A stretch of 64,000 nucleotides of DNA, taken from Pyruvatibacter sp. HU-CL02332 (GTDB lineage Bacteria; Pseudomonadota; Alphaproteobacteria; CGMCC-115125). Both the position numbers and the translations under genes were made by a program. The stretch is taken from the NCBI RefSeq assembly GCF_040362765.1, contig NZ_BAABWK010000002.1:930001-994000 (forward strand). The letters run 5' to 3'. Under the pieces are notes generated by a model, which ran no database searches, was not told the DNA's origin, and saw only the letters and a program-made list of their open reading frames with translations. Below are positions 28,738-38,721 of this stretch, one piece after another. Positions within the stretch are counted from its first letter, which is position 1, and each line of letters opens with the position of its first letter.

Positions 28738-29597
28738 GCCGCTTCCGCCTCACACCTGGGGGCGGCCCCATGGATGGTTGCACCAATGACCTGCCACCCG
28801 GAAACATGAGACGCATCGGGGACCACGATGAGGCGAGCGCACAGCGTCGCACCGAGGGAGCCAATATAACTATCGACGATCGACTGAGGCACGACCGTGT
28901 CCTGCCCGCCAACAAAATGAATTTGAGGGATACCGGAAAGGATGGCCCTGTCTGCAACGGGATCAAGGGACCCGCTCAGGCCTGATACGCCGTGATGCCT
29001 GGTAAAGGCATTTATATCCATGGGGGCGGCAATGGTGACAAGACCGGCCACGTCCTGTCGGCGGGCTGCGATCAGGGCAGCTATGACTCCGCCGCCTGAA
29101 AAACCGATTAGTCGTATGGTTCGCGTTCCAGGCGACCGGGCCTTCAACGCGGAAACCGCTTCATTCATGGACGAAACGACCTCAGGGGCGAAGCGCCTGT
29201 TGGTCCAGTACGTTGCTTCGCAGTTCCGGCTTCCTGCCCCTACATACTGGCATGGCCGGGCGAGATAGGCTGCAGGCATGCGGCCGTCAGAGCTCATCAG
29301 GCTCATCACCAATGGTGTGGCGGGAGTGGGATCATCTGAGGGGCGCGAACGCGTGATCCATGCCAATCCGTCTCCCTCGATATAGACGGTAAGAACACTT
29401 TCCGTCTCGGCCTGCGCAAATCCGCTCGGCAGAAAGGCTGCAAGGTCAAAACTCCGTGTGGGAATCATAATTTCAGTCAGCGCGCCAGGCGCAGACGCCA
29501 GCGCTGCCGCCCGTCTTGTGTCGAGGTCAGGCACAGCTGTGCATGCGGCAAGCATCGCTGTGCCGATGGATAAAGCAATTGATTTGACCGCACGCAT
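28734..29597 (-). CDS. Alpha/beta-hydrolase-like lipoprotein
   Basis: About 287 residues. From ATG 29597 it opens with a lipoprotein signal ending in LAAC (about residue 18). An alpha/beta-hydrolase core follows: strand VLTVYIEGDG, nucleophile elbow IGFSGGG, a late Asp in HFVGGQDTVVP and a His in VPDASHVSGW, giving a plausible Ser-Asp-His triad. Substrate unknown; an esterase or lipase-like role in the envelope is likely. A longer frame from 29690 would destroy the signal peptide. It is the first gene of a three-gene operon and divergent from the TIGR03032-like gene. Confidence 0.72.
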   Translation of the reverse strand: MRAVKSIALSIGTAMLAACTAVPDLDTRRAAALASAPGALTEIMIPTRSFDLAAFLPSGFAQAETESVLTVYIEGDGLAWITRSRPSDDPTPATPLVMSLMSSDGRMPAAYLARPCQYVGAGSRNCEATYWTNRRFAPEVVSSMNEAVSALKARSPGTRTIRLIGFSGGGVIAALIAARRQDVAGLVTIAAPMDINAFTRHHGVSGLSGSLDPVADRAILSGIPQIHFVGGQDTVVPQSIVDSYIGSLGATLCARLIVVPDASHVSGWQVIGATIHGAAPRCEAEAA

Positions 29598-29735
29598 TTC
29601 GTTTATTGATCCTTCGTCCAGTGGGCAGTGTTTGCGAACGCAAGCCCCCACGTCCAGTGGAAACTCGACATTTGTGCAAATCTGTTGCACCCCACTGGGG
29701 ACCCTTCCCTATCGCAAAGGCGCAGATCAAGGCCC

Positions 29736-30860
29736 ATGTCCGACGCCCCAACAACGAACCCGTCCGATGCAGAGGCGGCTGCTGCGGAGGCTGCAAACCA
29801 GCCTCAGACAACCATTTCCTGCTCGCGCGGCATGGCTTCATGGCTGGCAATGCAGGGGGTGAGTTTCGGGCTGACCTCCTATCAGTCCGGCCGCCTCTAC
29901 CTCATAGGCCATCAGGATGGCGACGTGGTGAGCTTCCACGAGCGGGTTTTCAACCGGGCCATGGGCGTTGCGGCAGATAGCCAGCGGATTTTTCTGGCGG
30001 ACCTGTTCCAGATATGGCGGCTGGAGAACATTCTGGGCCCCGGGCAGATGATCGACCAGTTCGATGCCAACTACGTGCCGCGCAACGCTCAGACAACCGG
30101 GGACCTTGATGCCCACGAGATCGGCATCGACAAGGATGGCCGCGTCATATTCGTAAATACCAAATACTCGTGCCTGGCCACGCCAAGCGTGACTCACAGC
30201 TTCAAACCGATCTGGAAGCCGCATTTTATCTCGCGCCTCGCGCCGGAAGACCGTTGCCACCTCAATGGCATGGCCATGAGTAACGGTGAGCCAAAATATG
30301 TGACAGCTGTGTGCAAGAGCGACATCATCAATGGCTGGCGGGATCGCCGTGCCGAGGGGGGCTGTATCATTGATGTGGCCAGCAACGAGTTTGTGACCCA
30401 GAAGCTCTCCATGCCGCATTCGCCACGGCTGCATGACGGCAAGCTATGGGTCCTCAACTCAGGGCATGGCGAACTTTGCACTGTGGACGAGGCAAGTGGT
30501 GCGCTTACCACGGTCGCTTTTCTGCCGGGATTCCTGCGCGGCCTGGCGTTTCACGGGCGCTTTGCGTTTGTTGGTCTATCGCTGCCGCGCGATGGCAGTT
30601 TCTCAGGCCTGGCGCTGGATGCGGCGCTTGAGAAGCGGGATGCGGATCCGTGGTGTGGCGTGCTGATTGTCGACACTCAATCCGGCGACATCGTTGAGTG
30701 GATCCGCTTTGAAGGTGAGATCCGGGAACTGTTTGACGTGTTCGTCCTGCCGGGTGTGAAAACGCCCATGGCGCTGGGCATGCTCGACCCGCTCATCAGG
30801 ACGATGATTACGATCGAGGACTGGGACCCAAACGACCGGGCACGGGCCTTCCCGGATTAA
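29736..30860 (+). CDS. TIGR03032/DUF4915-family protein
   Basis: 374 residues matching the TIGR03032 family, a beta-propeller-like protein of unknown role. Typical segments are GMASWLAMQGVSFGLTSYQSGRLYLIG, CLATPSVTHSFKPIWKPHFIS, DRCHLNGMAM and PHSPRLHDGKLWVLNSGHGEL. No signal peptide, so probably cytoplasmic. I start at ATG 29736 (AAGG upstream); the frame is open to 29628 but that region is also the divergent promoter. The Ala/Glu-rich first 25 residues are poorly conserved in such proteins. Its neighbour on the other strand is a lipoprotein hydrolase / 2OG-oxygenase operon. Confidence 0.8.
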   Translation: MSDAPTTNPSDAEAAAAEAANQPQTTISCSRGMASWLAMQGVSFGLTSYQSGRLYLIGHQDGDVVSFHERVFNRAMGVAADSQRIFLADLFQIWRLENILGPGQMIDQFDANYVPRNAQTTGDLDAHEIGIDKDGRVIFVNTKYSCLATPSVTHSFKPIWKPHFISRLAPEDRCHLNGMAMSNGEPKYVTAVCKSDIINGWRDRRAEGGCIIDVASNEFVTQKLSMPHSPRLHDGKLWVLNSGHGELCTVDEASGALTTVAFLPGFLRGLAFHGRFAFVGLSLPRDGSFSGLALDAALEKRDADPWCGVLIVDTQSGDIVEWIRFEGEIRELFDVFVLPGVKTPMALGMLDPLIRTMITIEDWDPNDRARAFPD

Positions 30861-31049
30861 CCAAACCGCCGAAATGCACAACTATTTTTCGTCCGTATTC
30901 CGCCGTTTTTCGTGCTCACTCATACTTTCGGGTGATTGAGCTTCCTTAACATACCTGCGTATGACTCACCCTGTTTGTGCGCGGTCGGGGTTGCCGCCGC
31001 ACGCTTTAGTTGAGTTTGCCAGACATGGCACACGGCACAGGGGTGGTTG

Positions 31050-34000
31050 ATGAAACGCGGTACGCAGGACAAGTCGCAGATTACCGCCGCTGAAACGCGG
31101 GTCACTGACCGCCTGCACCAGTCGGCGTATGCCTACTACTCCGCAGCGCATACCAACTCCGGTGATAGCAGCCTGTCCAACGGAGCCAGGCGCATTTTGT
31201 CTGCGGCACTGCTGTCATCGACCTCGCTCCTGGCCGTCGGCATGCTGGGCACCTCGCAGGCCAATGCACAGGCAGCGGCGTGTAACACTGTCGGCACGAC
31301 CGTGACCTGCTCCGGCAATGCGGGCGATGCAACCCAGAACCTCATCGGCACAGACTTCAATGTCACCGCCGACAATACCTTCGTTCAGGACACCTCGGGA
31401 AGGGTGGGAACGGGGTTGTATTCGAACGCCGGTGTCAGACTTACGATGGGCAGCCGGGGAACGGTCACCAACAACGGCCAGATCACAACCGGTCAAGACG
31501 GGACCAGTTTCGCCAGCCAGCACGGCATCATCACCAACACCACCGAAACAGCCAAGGCTTACAATACCGGGACGATCAGCGTTATCGGCAGCGGTCCGAC
31601 GATGGGGATACGGCCAGCCGGTGTCGCGTCGGTATCAACCGGTGGCATCGCGACCTCGATCAACCAGGCGGGCGGCACAGTCAATGTGAACGGGGCATAT
31701 GCCAACGGTATGTATGCCACCGGCGACACGTCTACGGCACGCAACTACGGGACGATCCAGGGCGCTGTGACCAACCCGGTCGGCGTTTATGCCTCGGCCA
31801 TAGGGACGGCGACCGCAAGCAATGCGGGGACGATCAACCTGACGGGCGACGGTCCTGGCATCGGTGTCGGCGCACGCGGCGCCACCGTGAATGTGACCAA
31901 CACCGGCACCGTCACCACCAGTGGTGCCTACATGGCAGGCTTGTTCGGCCGGTCATCCACGGCCGCGACGACCAACATCACCAATTCCGGCACCGTGACA
32001 GCGGCCGCAGCCAATGGCGGCGGCATATATGGCACTGGCCCGATAGTGAACATCATCAACACGGCCTCCGGCGTGGTGACCGGCGGCAGTGGATCCATCG
32101 CTGCGGTAGCAACCAATACGTACGACGCCGGCACCAAGACTTACAATGGTGGCCAGGCAACGGTCACCAATGCCGGCACGCTCAACGGCAATGTAACGTC
32201 CTACAACCGGTTCGGTCGTCCGGTGCGTGTTGTCCTGCCAAACACATTCGTCGTCAATAATAATGGCGGCACCATTAACGGGTCGATCGTCGGCGACAAC
32301 AATGTAAGTGCCGGGATCTTTCTCAATGGCGGCACGGTTGGCGCGGGCAGTACCGCGACGCGTACCGGGTCCAACCGCGACACGGTCTATGTACGTGGCA
32401 CTGGCAACATCATCAATGGTGCCTTCATTGATCCGGGCGGGAATGTTGACTTGCTGAACTTCGAGCAGACCGACACTTTGCTGCTCACCGTCGGCAATGA
32501 AAGTAATGCGTTTGAAGGCTTTGACGTTATCAACTTCAGCAGCGGCGTCACCGATTTCCGCGGTGTCGGCGGCCGCGCAGGACCGACCGGGACAGGCACC
32601 ATGCAAGTTAATACCGGGGGCACATTGCGCGTCTCAGGGACATCCACGTTCCGGGGCAGCAACCTGACCGCACAGGGGTTTGGCACGCGCCGCGGCACCG
32701 TCGACGTTCCAGCTGGTGGCCGTTTGAATTTTACCGGTGATGTGACGTTCAACGACAAGGGCCGATTCCGGGTCGGGATCGCCGGCCAGAACAGTGCCGG
32801 CTACCTGCAGGCCAACAACATCACCTTCAATGCCGGCTCCGAGATTTACGCCGACCTGACGCGCGGCATCGAATTGACGGACGGCCAGGGCATCAAGGTG
32901 GCCAATGCCACGACGACGCTGACAGACAATGGCGCACGGGTCTACGACAACTCGGCGCTGGTGAACTTCACCAAGAGCGTGGTCGGCAATGACCTGTTCC
33001 TGATCCCGCAGCGCGGCGTACGCGCCGTACCGGCCAGCGAGAACAATCGCGGCACGAACAACGCCCGCAACATCGCCGCTGCCATCGACGAATTCATCGA
33101 CACCGCCCCTACCGACAACCCGATCGTGCAATATCTCGCCCAGTTCCCGGTTGCAGAACAGGAAGAGCGGCTGGCGCAGCTGGTGCAGGACACCCTGCCC
33201 TCCGAGTCCGGATCAACAGGCAGTGCCAGCGTTGTCTCTACGGACATGGTCATCGACCTGATCATGGAACGCCTTTCAGGCGGCGGCTTCAATGTGGTGG
33301 ATAGCGGCCAGGGCAATGGCCAGACGGGCGTCGCGGCAGGTGAACTGTTCCTGGGCACTGACTTGAACCTTGCCCTTTGGGGGCGCGTGGGCGGCAGCTT
33401 TGCTGAGTTCACGCCCTCGGGCGTCAATGGCTTTGACTCAAACACCTATGCGGTGTCGGTCGGCATTGATGGGGACATCACGCCAGAGATGCGCTTTGGC
33501 CTTGCAGCTTTCTACTCAGACACAGACGTAGATGAAAACGGCACCAATCCAAACTCGGGCCAGCAGATTGAAGGGCTGGGTGTGCTCGCCTATGCGTCCT
33601 GGCGGCCGAAAGACTGGTACGTCAACGGTACGGTTGGCTATGGCCATAACACATACAAAAGCCAGCGAACCGCTGCAGGTGCTCTGCACACCGCAAGCTT
33701 CAATGGCACGCAACTGATGAGCCGTGTCGAAGCCGGCCGCATTTTCCAGTTTGATGACGGCGCTCTTGATATCACGCCGCATGTGGGACTGCGGGCCAAC
33801 AAGCTGTGGCTTGACGGCTATACCGAGGCGGGCCCGGTCGCCACGACCGTCAACAGTCAGAACATCACCTCCGTTCGGGCCGTGGCCGGTGTCGGCGCGC
33901 GCTACACGTTTGAATATGACAATGGCAGCCGCTTCCTGCCGGAAGGCTACATACGCGGTCTGCAGGAGCTGGCGGACCCGAGCCAGCCGATCACCGGCTC

Positions 34001-34184
34001 TGTTGTTGGTGGCGGGCAGTTCGTCTCAACGCCAACCGAGCGCGATGACTTCTCCTACGCCGTCGGCGCAGGCTTCACCTATGAGTTCACAGACGTGTTC
34101 TCTGTGCGATTGCTCTATGACGGTGAGTTCCAGGACGACTATCGCGAGGACTCAGTCACTGCGGCAATACGCGTTGAGTTCTAG
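31050..34184 (+). CDS. Autotransporter (type Va secreted protein with C-terminal beta-barrel)
   Basis: 1044 residues. The long N-terminal leader of about 73 residues (hydrophobic core AALLSSTSLLAVGMLG, cleavage near ANAQA) resembles the extended signal peptides of autotransporters. The passenger (about 75-660) is rich in Gly, Thr and Asn with degenerate beta-helix turns (NTGTV, NSGTV, NAGTI), as in pectate-lyase-like adhesins. The last 280 or so residues form the outer-membrane barrel and end in RVEF with a terminal Phe, the BAM signal. ATG 31050 has AGGGG seven bases upstream. No protease or lipase motif is evident in the passenger; adhesion or aggregation is likely. It converges with ureG. 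Confidence 0.9.
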   Translation: MKRGTQDKSQITAAETRVTDRLHQSAYAYYSAAHTNSGDSSLSNGARRILSAALLSSTSLLAVGMLGTSQANAQAAACNTVGTTVTCSGNAGDATQNLIGTDFNVTADNTFVQDTSGRVGTGLYSNAGVRLTMGSRGTVTNNGQITTGQDGTSFASQHGIITNTTETAKAYNTGTISVIGSGPTMGIRPAGVASVSTGGIATSINQAGGTVNVNGAYANGMYATGDTSTARNYGTIQGAVTNPVGVYASAIGTATASNAGTINLTGDGPGIGVGARGATVNVTNTGTVTTSGAYMAGLFGRSSTAATTNITNSGTVTAAAANGGGIYGTGPIVNIINTASGVVTGGSGSIAAVATNTYDAGTKTYNGGQATVTNAGTLNGNVTSYNRFGRPVRVVLPNTFVVNNNGGTINGSIVGDNNVSAGIFLNGGTVGAGSTATRTGSNRDTVYVRGTGNIINGAFIDPGGNVDLLNFEQTDTLLLTVGNESNAFEGFDVINFSSGVTDFRGVGGRAGPTGTGTMQVNTGGTLRVSGTSTFRGSNLTAQGFGTRRGTVDVPAGGRLNFTGDVTFNDKGRFRVGIAGQNSAGYLQANNITFNAGSEIYADLTRGIELTDGQGIKVANATTTLTDNGARVYDNSALVNFTKSVVGNDLFLIPQRGVRAVPASENNRGTNNARNIAAAIDEFIDTAPTDNPIVQYLAQFPVAEQEERLAQLVQDTLPSESGSTGSASVVSTDMVIDLIMERLSGGGFNVVDSGQGNGQTGVAAGELFLGTDLNLALWGRVGGSFAEFTPSGVNGFDSNTYAVSVGIDGDITPEMRFGLAAFYSDTDVDENGTNPNSGQQIEGLGVLAYASWRPKDWYVNGTVGYGHNTYKSQRTAAGALHTASFNGTQLMSRVEAGRIFQFDDGALDITPHVGLRANKLWLDGYTEAGPVATTVNSQNITSVRAVAGVGARYTFEYDNGSRFLPEGYIRGLQELADPSQPITGSVVGGGQFVSTPTERDDFSYAVGAGFTYEFTDVFSVRLLYDGEFQDDYREDSVTAAIRVEF

Positions 34185-34273
34185 CGTCCGGGTCGGCTGA
34201 TGTCGGCGCACCCAATTGCGAGTGGGGGGTCAGCTCACAGCATGCAAAGCAGACTTGTCTTAAAGCTTGCTGC

Positions 34274-34894
34274 CTAGGCGGCAAGCCCGCCCGTCTCGAT
34301 AATGAAATTTGCGATGTACGCCGCGCCCTCACCTGCTTTGAGGTTCGTAAAAATGTATGGCCTGCCGGATCGCATACGAATTGTGTCAGTCTCCATCACT
34401 TCAAGTGACGCACCTACATGTGGTGCCAGGTCTTTCTTATTCACAATCAGCAGGTCAGAACGCGTGATACCAGGACCACCCTTGCTCGGGATTTTCTGAC
34501 CGCCGGATACATCAATGACATAGATAGTGATATCAGCGAGTTCCGGGCTGAAGGTAGCCGCGAGATTGTCACCGCCAGATTCAATCAGAATGAGATCCAG
34601 CTTAGGAAACTTAGACTGCATCTGTGACACTGCAGCCAAGTTTATCGAAGCATCTTCGCGGATAGCCGTATGCGGACACCCGCCGGTCTCGACACCCAAA
34701 ATGCGTTCTTCCGGCAGAGCCCCGGCACGCATCAGTATCTTTGCGTCCTCATGGGTATAGATGTCGTTGGTGATGGCGCAGATATCGTAGTCATCACGAA
34801 ATATCTTGCACAGATTTTCCATCAACGCCGTCTTGCCGGAGCCAACAGGCCCGCCAATGCCAACACGCAAGGGTCCGTTTGGGGATGTACTCAT
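34274..34894 (-). CDS. ureG: Urease accessory GTPase UreG
   Basis: A SIMIBI-class GTPase that powers nickel delivery to apo-urease. P-loop [10 protein letters not shown] at about 14-23, the metal-binding C-P-H motif in [21 protein letters not shown], and the guanine-specificity NKKDLAP. 206 residues, full length. It is the last gene of the urease operon and overlaps ureF by four bases. Confidence 0.97.
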   Translation of the reverse strand: MSTSPNGPLRVGIGGPVGSGKTALMENLCKIFRDDYDICAITNDIYTHEDAKILMRAGALPEERILGVETGGCPHTAIREDASINLAAVSQMQSKFPKLDLILIESGGDNLAATFSPELADITIYVIDVSGGQKIPSKGGPGITRSDLLIVNKKDLAPHVGASLEVMETDTIRMRSGRPYIFTNLKAGEGAAYIANFIIETGGLAA

Positions 34895-35580
34895 GTTCTA
34901 TATAGCCTCGTGTACTGAGTTTCGTGTTTCATGGCCGCAATGTCCGCAAGAAAAGCGCTCGAACCAAGATCGTCCAATGTCATTCCCAAGGCATTATGCG
35001 CCGCATCCTCCACATCAGACTGAAGGGCGATCATCGCCTTTTGGCCGTCTGTATGTCCAAGCGGGATCAGCCGGACCCCTGCGGAAACCAGATTGGCCAC
35101 AAAACCGTGAATGTAGGCATCCGTCGCCGGAGCCACATCTATCCCGTGGTCGCAGGCTGCAATGGCGACCGCCACAGGATAGGCAATGGTGGCGCATCCG
35201 TCCTCATGGAGCTGTTCAAGCGTGGTGCTTTGCCATGTGTCCTTGGTGATCTTTGAAAAGGCATCCCCTTGCGACAATGTCTCGAGAGCCCGCTCGCGGC
35301 TGGCTGTCAGAGACGCCGCAAGGGTTGTAATGCGATGAAGGCTTTCGAGGTCCTGTGCCTTCGTGGCTGCATAAGCTGCCGTGAACAGGATCGTGTCGTT
35401 TCGGCAGCTGCCATGGCGCACCAGAAACCCGATCCAATCGACCAGATCCGTTGCATCACAAATGCTGCCTTCTTCCACCAGCCATTCAATGCCATGGGAA
35501 TATGTAAACGCGCCAACCGGATAGGCGGGCGATAGCCAAGCCATTAATTTGTAAAGGTCAGCACGATGCATGGAGATCAA
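34891..35580 (-). CDS. ureF: Urease accessory protein UreF
   Basis: 229 residues, all-helical UreF. The N-terminal [27 protein letters not shown] is diagnostic. UreF bridges UreD (UreH) and UreG in the nickel-insertion complex and gates GTP hydrolysis. It overlaps both ureE and ureG by four bases, so translation is coupled. Confidence 0.95.
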   Translation of the reverse strand: MISMHRADLYKLMAWLSPAYPVGAFTYSHGIEWLVEEGSICDATDLVDWIGFLVRHGSCRNDTILFTAAYAATKAQDLESLHRITTLAASLTASRERALETLSQGDAFSKITKDTWQSTTLEQLHEDGCATIAYPVAVAIAACDHGIDVAPATDAYIHGFVANLVSAGVRLIPLGHTDGQKAMIALQSDVEDAAHNALGMTLDDLGSSAFLADIAAMKHETQYTRLYRT

Positions 35581-36095
35581 TCCTGACCAGTTTCATGGAC
35601 ATGGTCATGTGCATGGGTTTCACCGTGACTGTGATCATGTCCGTGACTGTGACCCTGCAAAGGCACATTGCCGCCATAGGCCCCGCCTTCAGGATTGAAG
35701 GGTGCCAATATCTCGGTCACCTTCCCGCCCAGCCCCTCAATCATCTTTGCAATCACGTGATCGCTGCGGATCCTGAGGCCGCCTTCGAAAATTTCGGCAG
35801 CCAGATGGCGATTGCCGACGTGCCAGGCTATCCGCGCAAGATGTACCGGGTTTTCGGCTGTAATCGTCATAAGTGCCTCAGGCGCAGCGCGCACCAGCAC
35901 CATTTTGTCATCCGCCAGTGCTATGGCGTCTCCGTCACGAATACTGGGCACCGCTGACAGATCGAGCAGAAAACGCGTCCCACCCTCACCGTGAAGGGTG
36001 ATCCGTCGACGGTGACGGTCCTCATAGTTCAGCACTACCGTGTCAACGATGTCACCGGCCCAATCAGACACAACGGACAAACCACGCAGCATCAT
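35577..36095 (-). CDS. ureE: Urease accessory nickel chaperone UreE
   Basis: 172 residues: an N-terminal peptide-binding-like domain (about 1-75) and a metal-binding C-terminal domain (HVGNRHLAAE and RSDHVIAKMIEGLG). The tail is strongly His-rich (HSHGHDHSHGETHAHDHVHE), as in UreE proteins that store or carry several nickel ions. It starts four bases after ureC and overlaps ureF by four. Confidence 0.95.
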   Translation of the reverse strand: MMLRGLSVVSDWAGDIVDTVVLNYEDRHRRRITLHGEGGTRFLLDLSAVPSIRDGDAIALADDKMVLVRAAPEALMTITAENPVHLARIAWHVGNRHLAAEIFEGGLRIRSDHVIAKMIEGLGGKVTEILAPFNPEGGAYGGNVPLQGHSHGHDHSHGETHAHDHVHETGQD

Positions 36096-36099
36096 TACC

Positions 36100-37809
36100 T
36101 CAGAACAAAAAGTAGCGTTGCGCCATGGGAAGGACTTCGGCGGGTTCGCAGGTTATCAAATCACCATCAACCCGGACCTCGTAGGTTTCAGGATCCACAT
36201 CGATATTGGGCATCAGATCATTGTGGACCATATCAGCCTTGCCGACGCTGCGGGTGTTCTCAACGGCGACCATACCCTTTGCCGTACCAAGGCGGTCCTG
36301 CAGACCATCCTCAATGGCTGCGCCGGAAACAAATGTCACGCTGCTTTCAAGACGTGACTTTGCGAATGATCCAAACATCGGACGGTAGTGTACCGGCTGG
36401 GGCGTGGGAATTGATGCATTGGGATCGCCCATGGGCGCAGCTGCAATCGTGCCGCCGACAATAACCAGCGCCGGTTTGACGCCGAAGAAAGCCGGGTCCC
36501 ACAAGACGAGGTCGGCTCTCTTTCCAGGTTCAATTGACCCGACATGTTTTGAAAGCCCCTGAGCGCGCGCCGGATTGATTGTGTATTTCGAGATGTAGCG
36601 CTTCACTCGCATATTGTCGCTTGTCGCACTGTCTTCAGGCAGCGCACCACGCTGTCGCTTCATCTTGTCAGCGGTTTGCCAGGTGCGGATCAATACCTCG
36701 CCAACACGGCCCATGGCCTGACTGTCGGACGAGATGATTGAGAATGCCCCCATGTCATGGAGGATGTCTTCGGCAGCAATCGTCTCACGCCGAATGCGGC
36801 TTTCCGCAAAGGCAATATCCTCAGGGATAGACGGGTCGAGGTGATGACACACCATGAGCATGTCGAGATGTTCATCAAGGGTATTGATCGTGAACGGACG
36901 CGTGGGGTTGGTGGAGGATGGAATGACGTTCGGCAAGCCACAGACCTTGATGATGTCCGGGGCGTGGCCACCCCCTGCCCCCTCGGTGTGATAAGCGTGG
37001 ATTGTGCGGTTCTTGAAGGCGGCAATGGTATCTTCAACAAAACCACTCTCATTCAAGGTATCCGTATGGATCATCACCTGAATATCGAAGCGGTCGGCGA
37101 CCGACAGGCAGCAATCAATTGCCGCCGGTGTTGTGCCCCAGTCTTCATGGAGCTTTAGCGAACAAGCGCCTCCCCGAATCTGCTCTTCCAGCGCTAATGG
37201 AAGTGATGAATTTCCCTTGCCAGAAAAGCCGAGATTTACCGGAAACCCGTCTGCGGCCTGAATCATGCGGCCCGTATGCCATGCGCCTGGCGTGGCGGTG
37301 GTAGCGTTTGTCCCGGTTGCTGGTCCAGTGCCGCCACCAAGCATGGTGGTGACACCTGACATGAGGGACTCTTCAATCTGCTGTGGGCAGATGAAGTGAA
37401 TGTGAGCGTCTATGCCACCAGCGGTGAGAATTTTTCCCTCACCGGCAATAACCTCCGTAGACGGACCAATAATAATATCGACATTGTCTTGTGTATCAGG
37501 GTTACCGGCCTTGCCGATGCGTTCAATCTTCCCATTGCGCAAACCCACATCGGCTTTCACAATGCCCCAGTGATCGACAACAACGGCATTTGTGACGACT
37601 GTATCTACAGCACCTTCGGACCGTCCAAGTTGCGATTGCCCCATACCGTCGCGAATGACTTTGCCGCCGCCGAACTTGACCTCGTCTCCGTAGGTCGTGA
37701 AGTCTTTTTCAACTTCGATAAAGAGCTCAGTGTCAGCAAGCCGCACCCTGTCTCCGGTCGTTGGACCGAACATGTCTGCATATTGCGCCCCGGAAAATCT
37801 GACCGCCAT
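36100..37809 (-). CDS. ureC: Urease alpha subunit
   Basis: The catalytic subunit (569 residues), hydrolysing urea to ammonia and carbamate. The nickel ligands are visible: HAHIHF near residue 135, the lysine that is carbamylated in [34 protein letters not shown], and the flap MVCHHLDP with catalytic Cys and His. It begins one base inside the end of ureB (TAATG). It is a separate polypeptide, as in most bacteria. Confidence 0.98.
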   Translation of the reverse strand: MAVRFSGAQYADMFGPTTGDRVRLADTELFIEVEKDFTTYGDEVKFGGGKVIRDGMGQSQLGRSEGAVDTVVTNAVVVDHWGIVKADVGLRNGKIERIGKAGNPDTQDNVDIIIGPSTEVIAGEGKILTAGGIDAHIHFICPQQIEESLMSGVTTMLGGGTGPATGTNATTATPGAWHTGRMIQAADGFPVNLGFSGKGNSSLPLALEEQIRGGACSLKLHEDWGTTPAAIDCCLSVADRFDIQVMIHTDTLNESGFVEDTIAAFKNRTIHAYHTEGAGGGHAPDIIKVCGLPNVIPSSTNPTRPFTINTLDEHLDMLMVCHHLDPSIPEDIAFAESRIRRETIAAEDILHDMGAFSIISSDSQAMGRVGEVLIRTWQTADKMKRQRGALPEDSATSDNMRVKRYISKYTINPARAQGLSKHVGSIEPGKRADLVLWDPAFFGVKPALVIVGGTIAAAPMGDPNASIPTPQPVHYRPMFGSFAKSRLESSVTFVSGAAIEDGLQDRLGTAKGMVAVENTRSVGKADMVHNDLMPNIDVDPETYEVRVDGDLITCEPAEVLPMAQRYFLF

Positions 37810-38123
37810 TATGTGCCCTCCACAGGCCCCATGACTTTCTGCTGAAAGCCGTAAATGTGGCGACGCCCTCCGAAATTCACCAGCGTGACGTCGCGTTTCT
37901 GGCCCGGCTCGAAACGCACTGCTGATCCGGCCGCAATATCAAGCCGCATGCCCAGTGCCTTGTCCCGGTCGAATACCAATGCATTGTTGGTTTCAAAAAA
38001 ATGATAGTGGGATCCGACCTGGATCGGCCGATCGCCTGAGTTTTTTACCACCAGATCAACTGTTGGTTTGCCATCATTGAGAACAATGTCCCTGTCGGCG
38101 GCTATGCATTCGCCCGGTTTCAT
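37809..38123 (-). CDS. ureB: Urease beta subunit
   Basis: 104 residues with the family hallmarks [30 protein letters not shown] and [17 protein letters not shown]. It forms the (ABC)3 urease with UreA and UreC. Its ATG overlaps the stop of the preceding small His-rich gene (ATGA), so ribosomes translating that gene would run into ureB. Confidence 0.97.
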   Translation of the reverse strand: MKPGECIAADRDIVLNDGKPTVDLVVKNSGDRPIQVGSHYHFFETNNALVFDRDKALGMRLDIAAGSAVRFEPGQKRDVTLVNFGGRRHIYGFQQKVMGPVEGT

Positions 38124-38359
38124 ACATCATCTCTTTTGGCTTGATTGCGTGCGGCCACAATGCCGATACCAGCCCCAAGAACCGTGCTGGCGATAATCAA
38201 TCCAACAACGACCTCGATGGCGAAATTTCCATCAGAAACGCCGTGGGGATGCGCGTGGGGTGTGGCTCCCACATGTGCCAAGGCGCTGGTGGTGGCGGCA
38301 CACAGTGCGGCGGTTCCGAGCGTTGTTCCAAGAGTTCGAAATCTGATGCGATGTGACAT
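38120..38359 (-). CDS. Small His-rich membrane protein inserted between ureA and ureB
   Basis: 79 residues. A signal peptide-like start ([16 protein letters not shown]) is followed by a His-rich stretch ([12 protein letters not shown]) and one membrane helix at about 47-69 ([25 protein letters not shown]) with a short basic tail. This predicts a single-pass protein with a periplasmic metal-binding patch. I do not recognise a family. It lies 43 bases after ureA and overlaps ureB by four bases, so it is a genuine member of the operon. A role in nickel capture or supply is inferred from its histidines and position; it is far too short to be UreJ/HupE. Confidence 0.72.
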   Translation of the reverse strand: MSHRIRFRTLGTTLGTAALCAATTSALAHVGATPHAHPHGVSDGNFAIEVVVGLIIASTVLGAGIGIVAARNQAKRDDV

Positions 38360-38402
38360 CTATCTGCTTCCTCGTTTGGCTACTGGCTTAAAGCCGGAAT
38401 CG

Positions 38403-38705
38403 TTAGCGAATGGGTTTGTGAACGGTTACGAGTTTGACGCCGTCAGGGAATGTCGCCTCGACCTGAATGTCATGGAGCATGTCAGCGATGCCCTCCATCA
38501 CTTGATCCTTCGACAGCACATGCGCTCCGGCCTCCATGAGGTCTGCGACACTGCGCCCGTCGCGGGCACCCTCAACAACAGTGTCAGAAATCAATGCCAC
38601 CGCCTCCGGGTAATTCAACTTCACGCCGCGCTTGAGGCGCCGCTCGGCCACCTGGGCTGCCATTGCGATCAGGAGTTTGTCTTTTTCTCGTGGCGTTAGG
38701 TTCAT
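38403..38705 (-). CDS. ureA: Urease gamma subunit
   Basis: 100 residues, full length: [38 protein letters not shown] and the C-terminal [13 protein letters not shown]. It is separate from ureB, as in most alphaproteobacteria, and follows ureD by 16 bases. Confidence 0.98.
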   Translation of the reverse strand: MNLTPREKDKLLIAMAAQVAERRLKRGVKLNYPEAVALISDTVVEGARDGRSVADLMEAGAHVLSKDQVMEGIADMLHDIQVEATFPDGVKLVTVHKPIR

Positions 38706-38721
38706 CGTTTCCTTCTCTTCC

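Noticed and set aside
31560-32340. Repetitive-looking DNA inside the autotransporter, considered as a tandem repeat or CRISPR
   Set aside because: Units are irregular in length and sequence and simply encode the degenerate beta-helix turns of the passenger.
34266-34287. Inverted repeat GCTTGCTGCC/GGCGGCAAGC at the ureG stop as a terminator
   Set aside because: It overlaps the coding end, has a mismatch and is not followed by a U tract on either strand.
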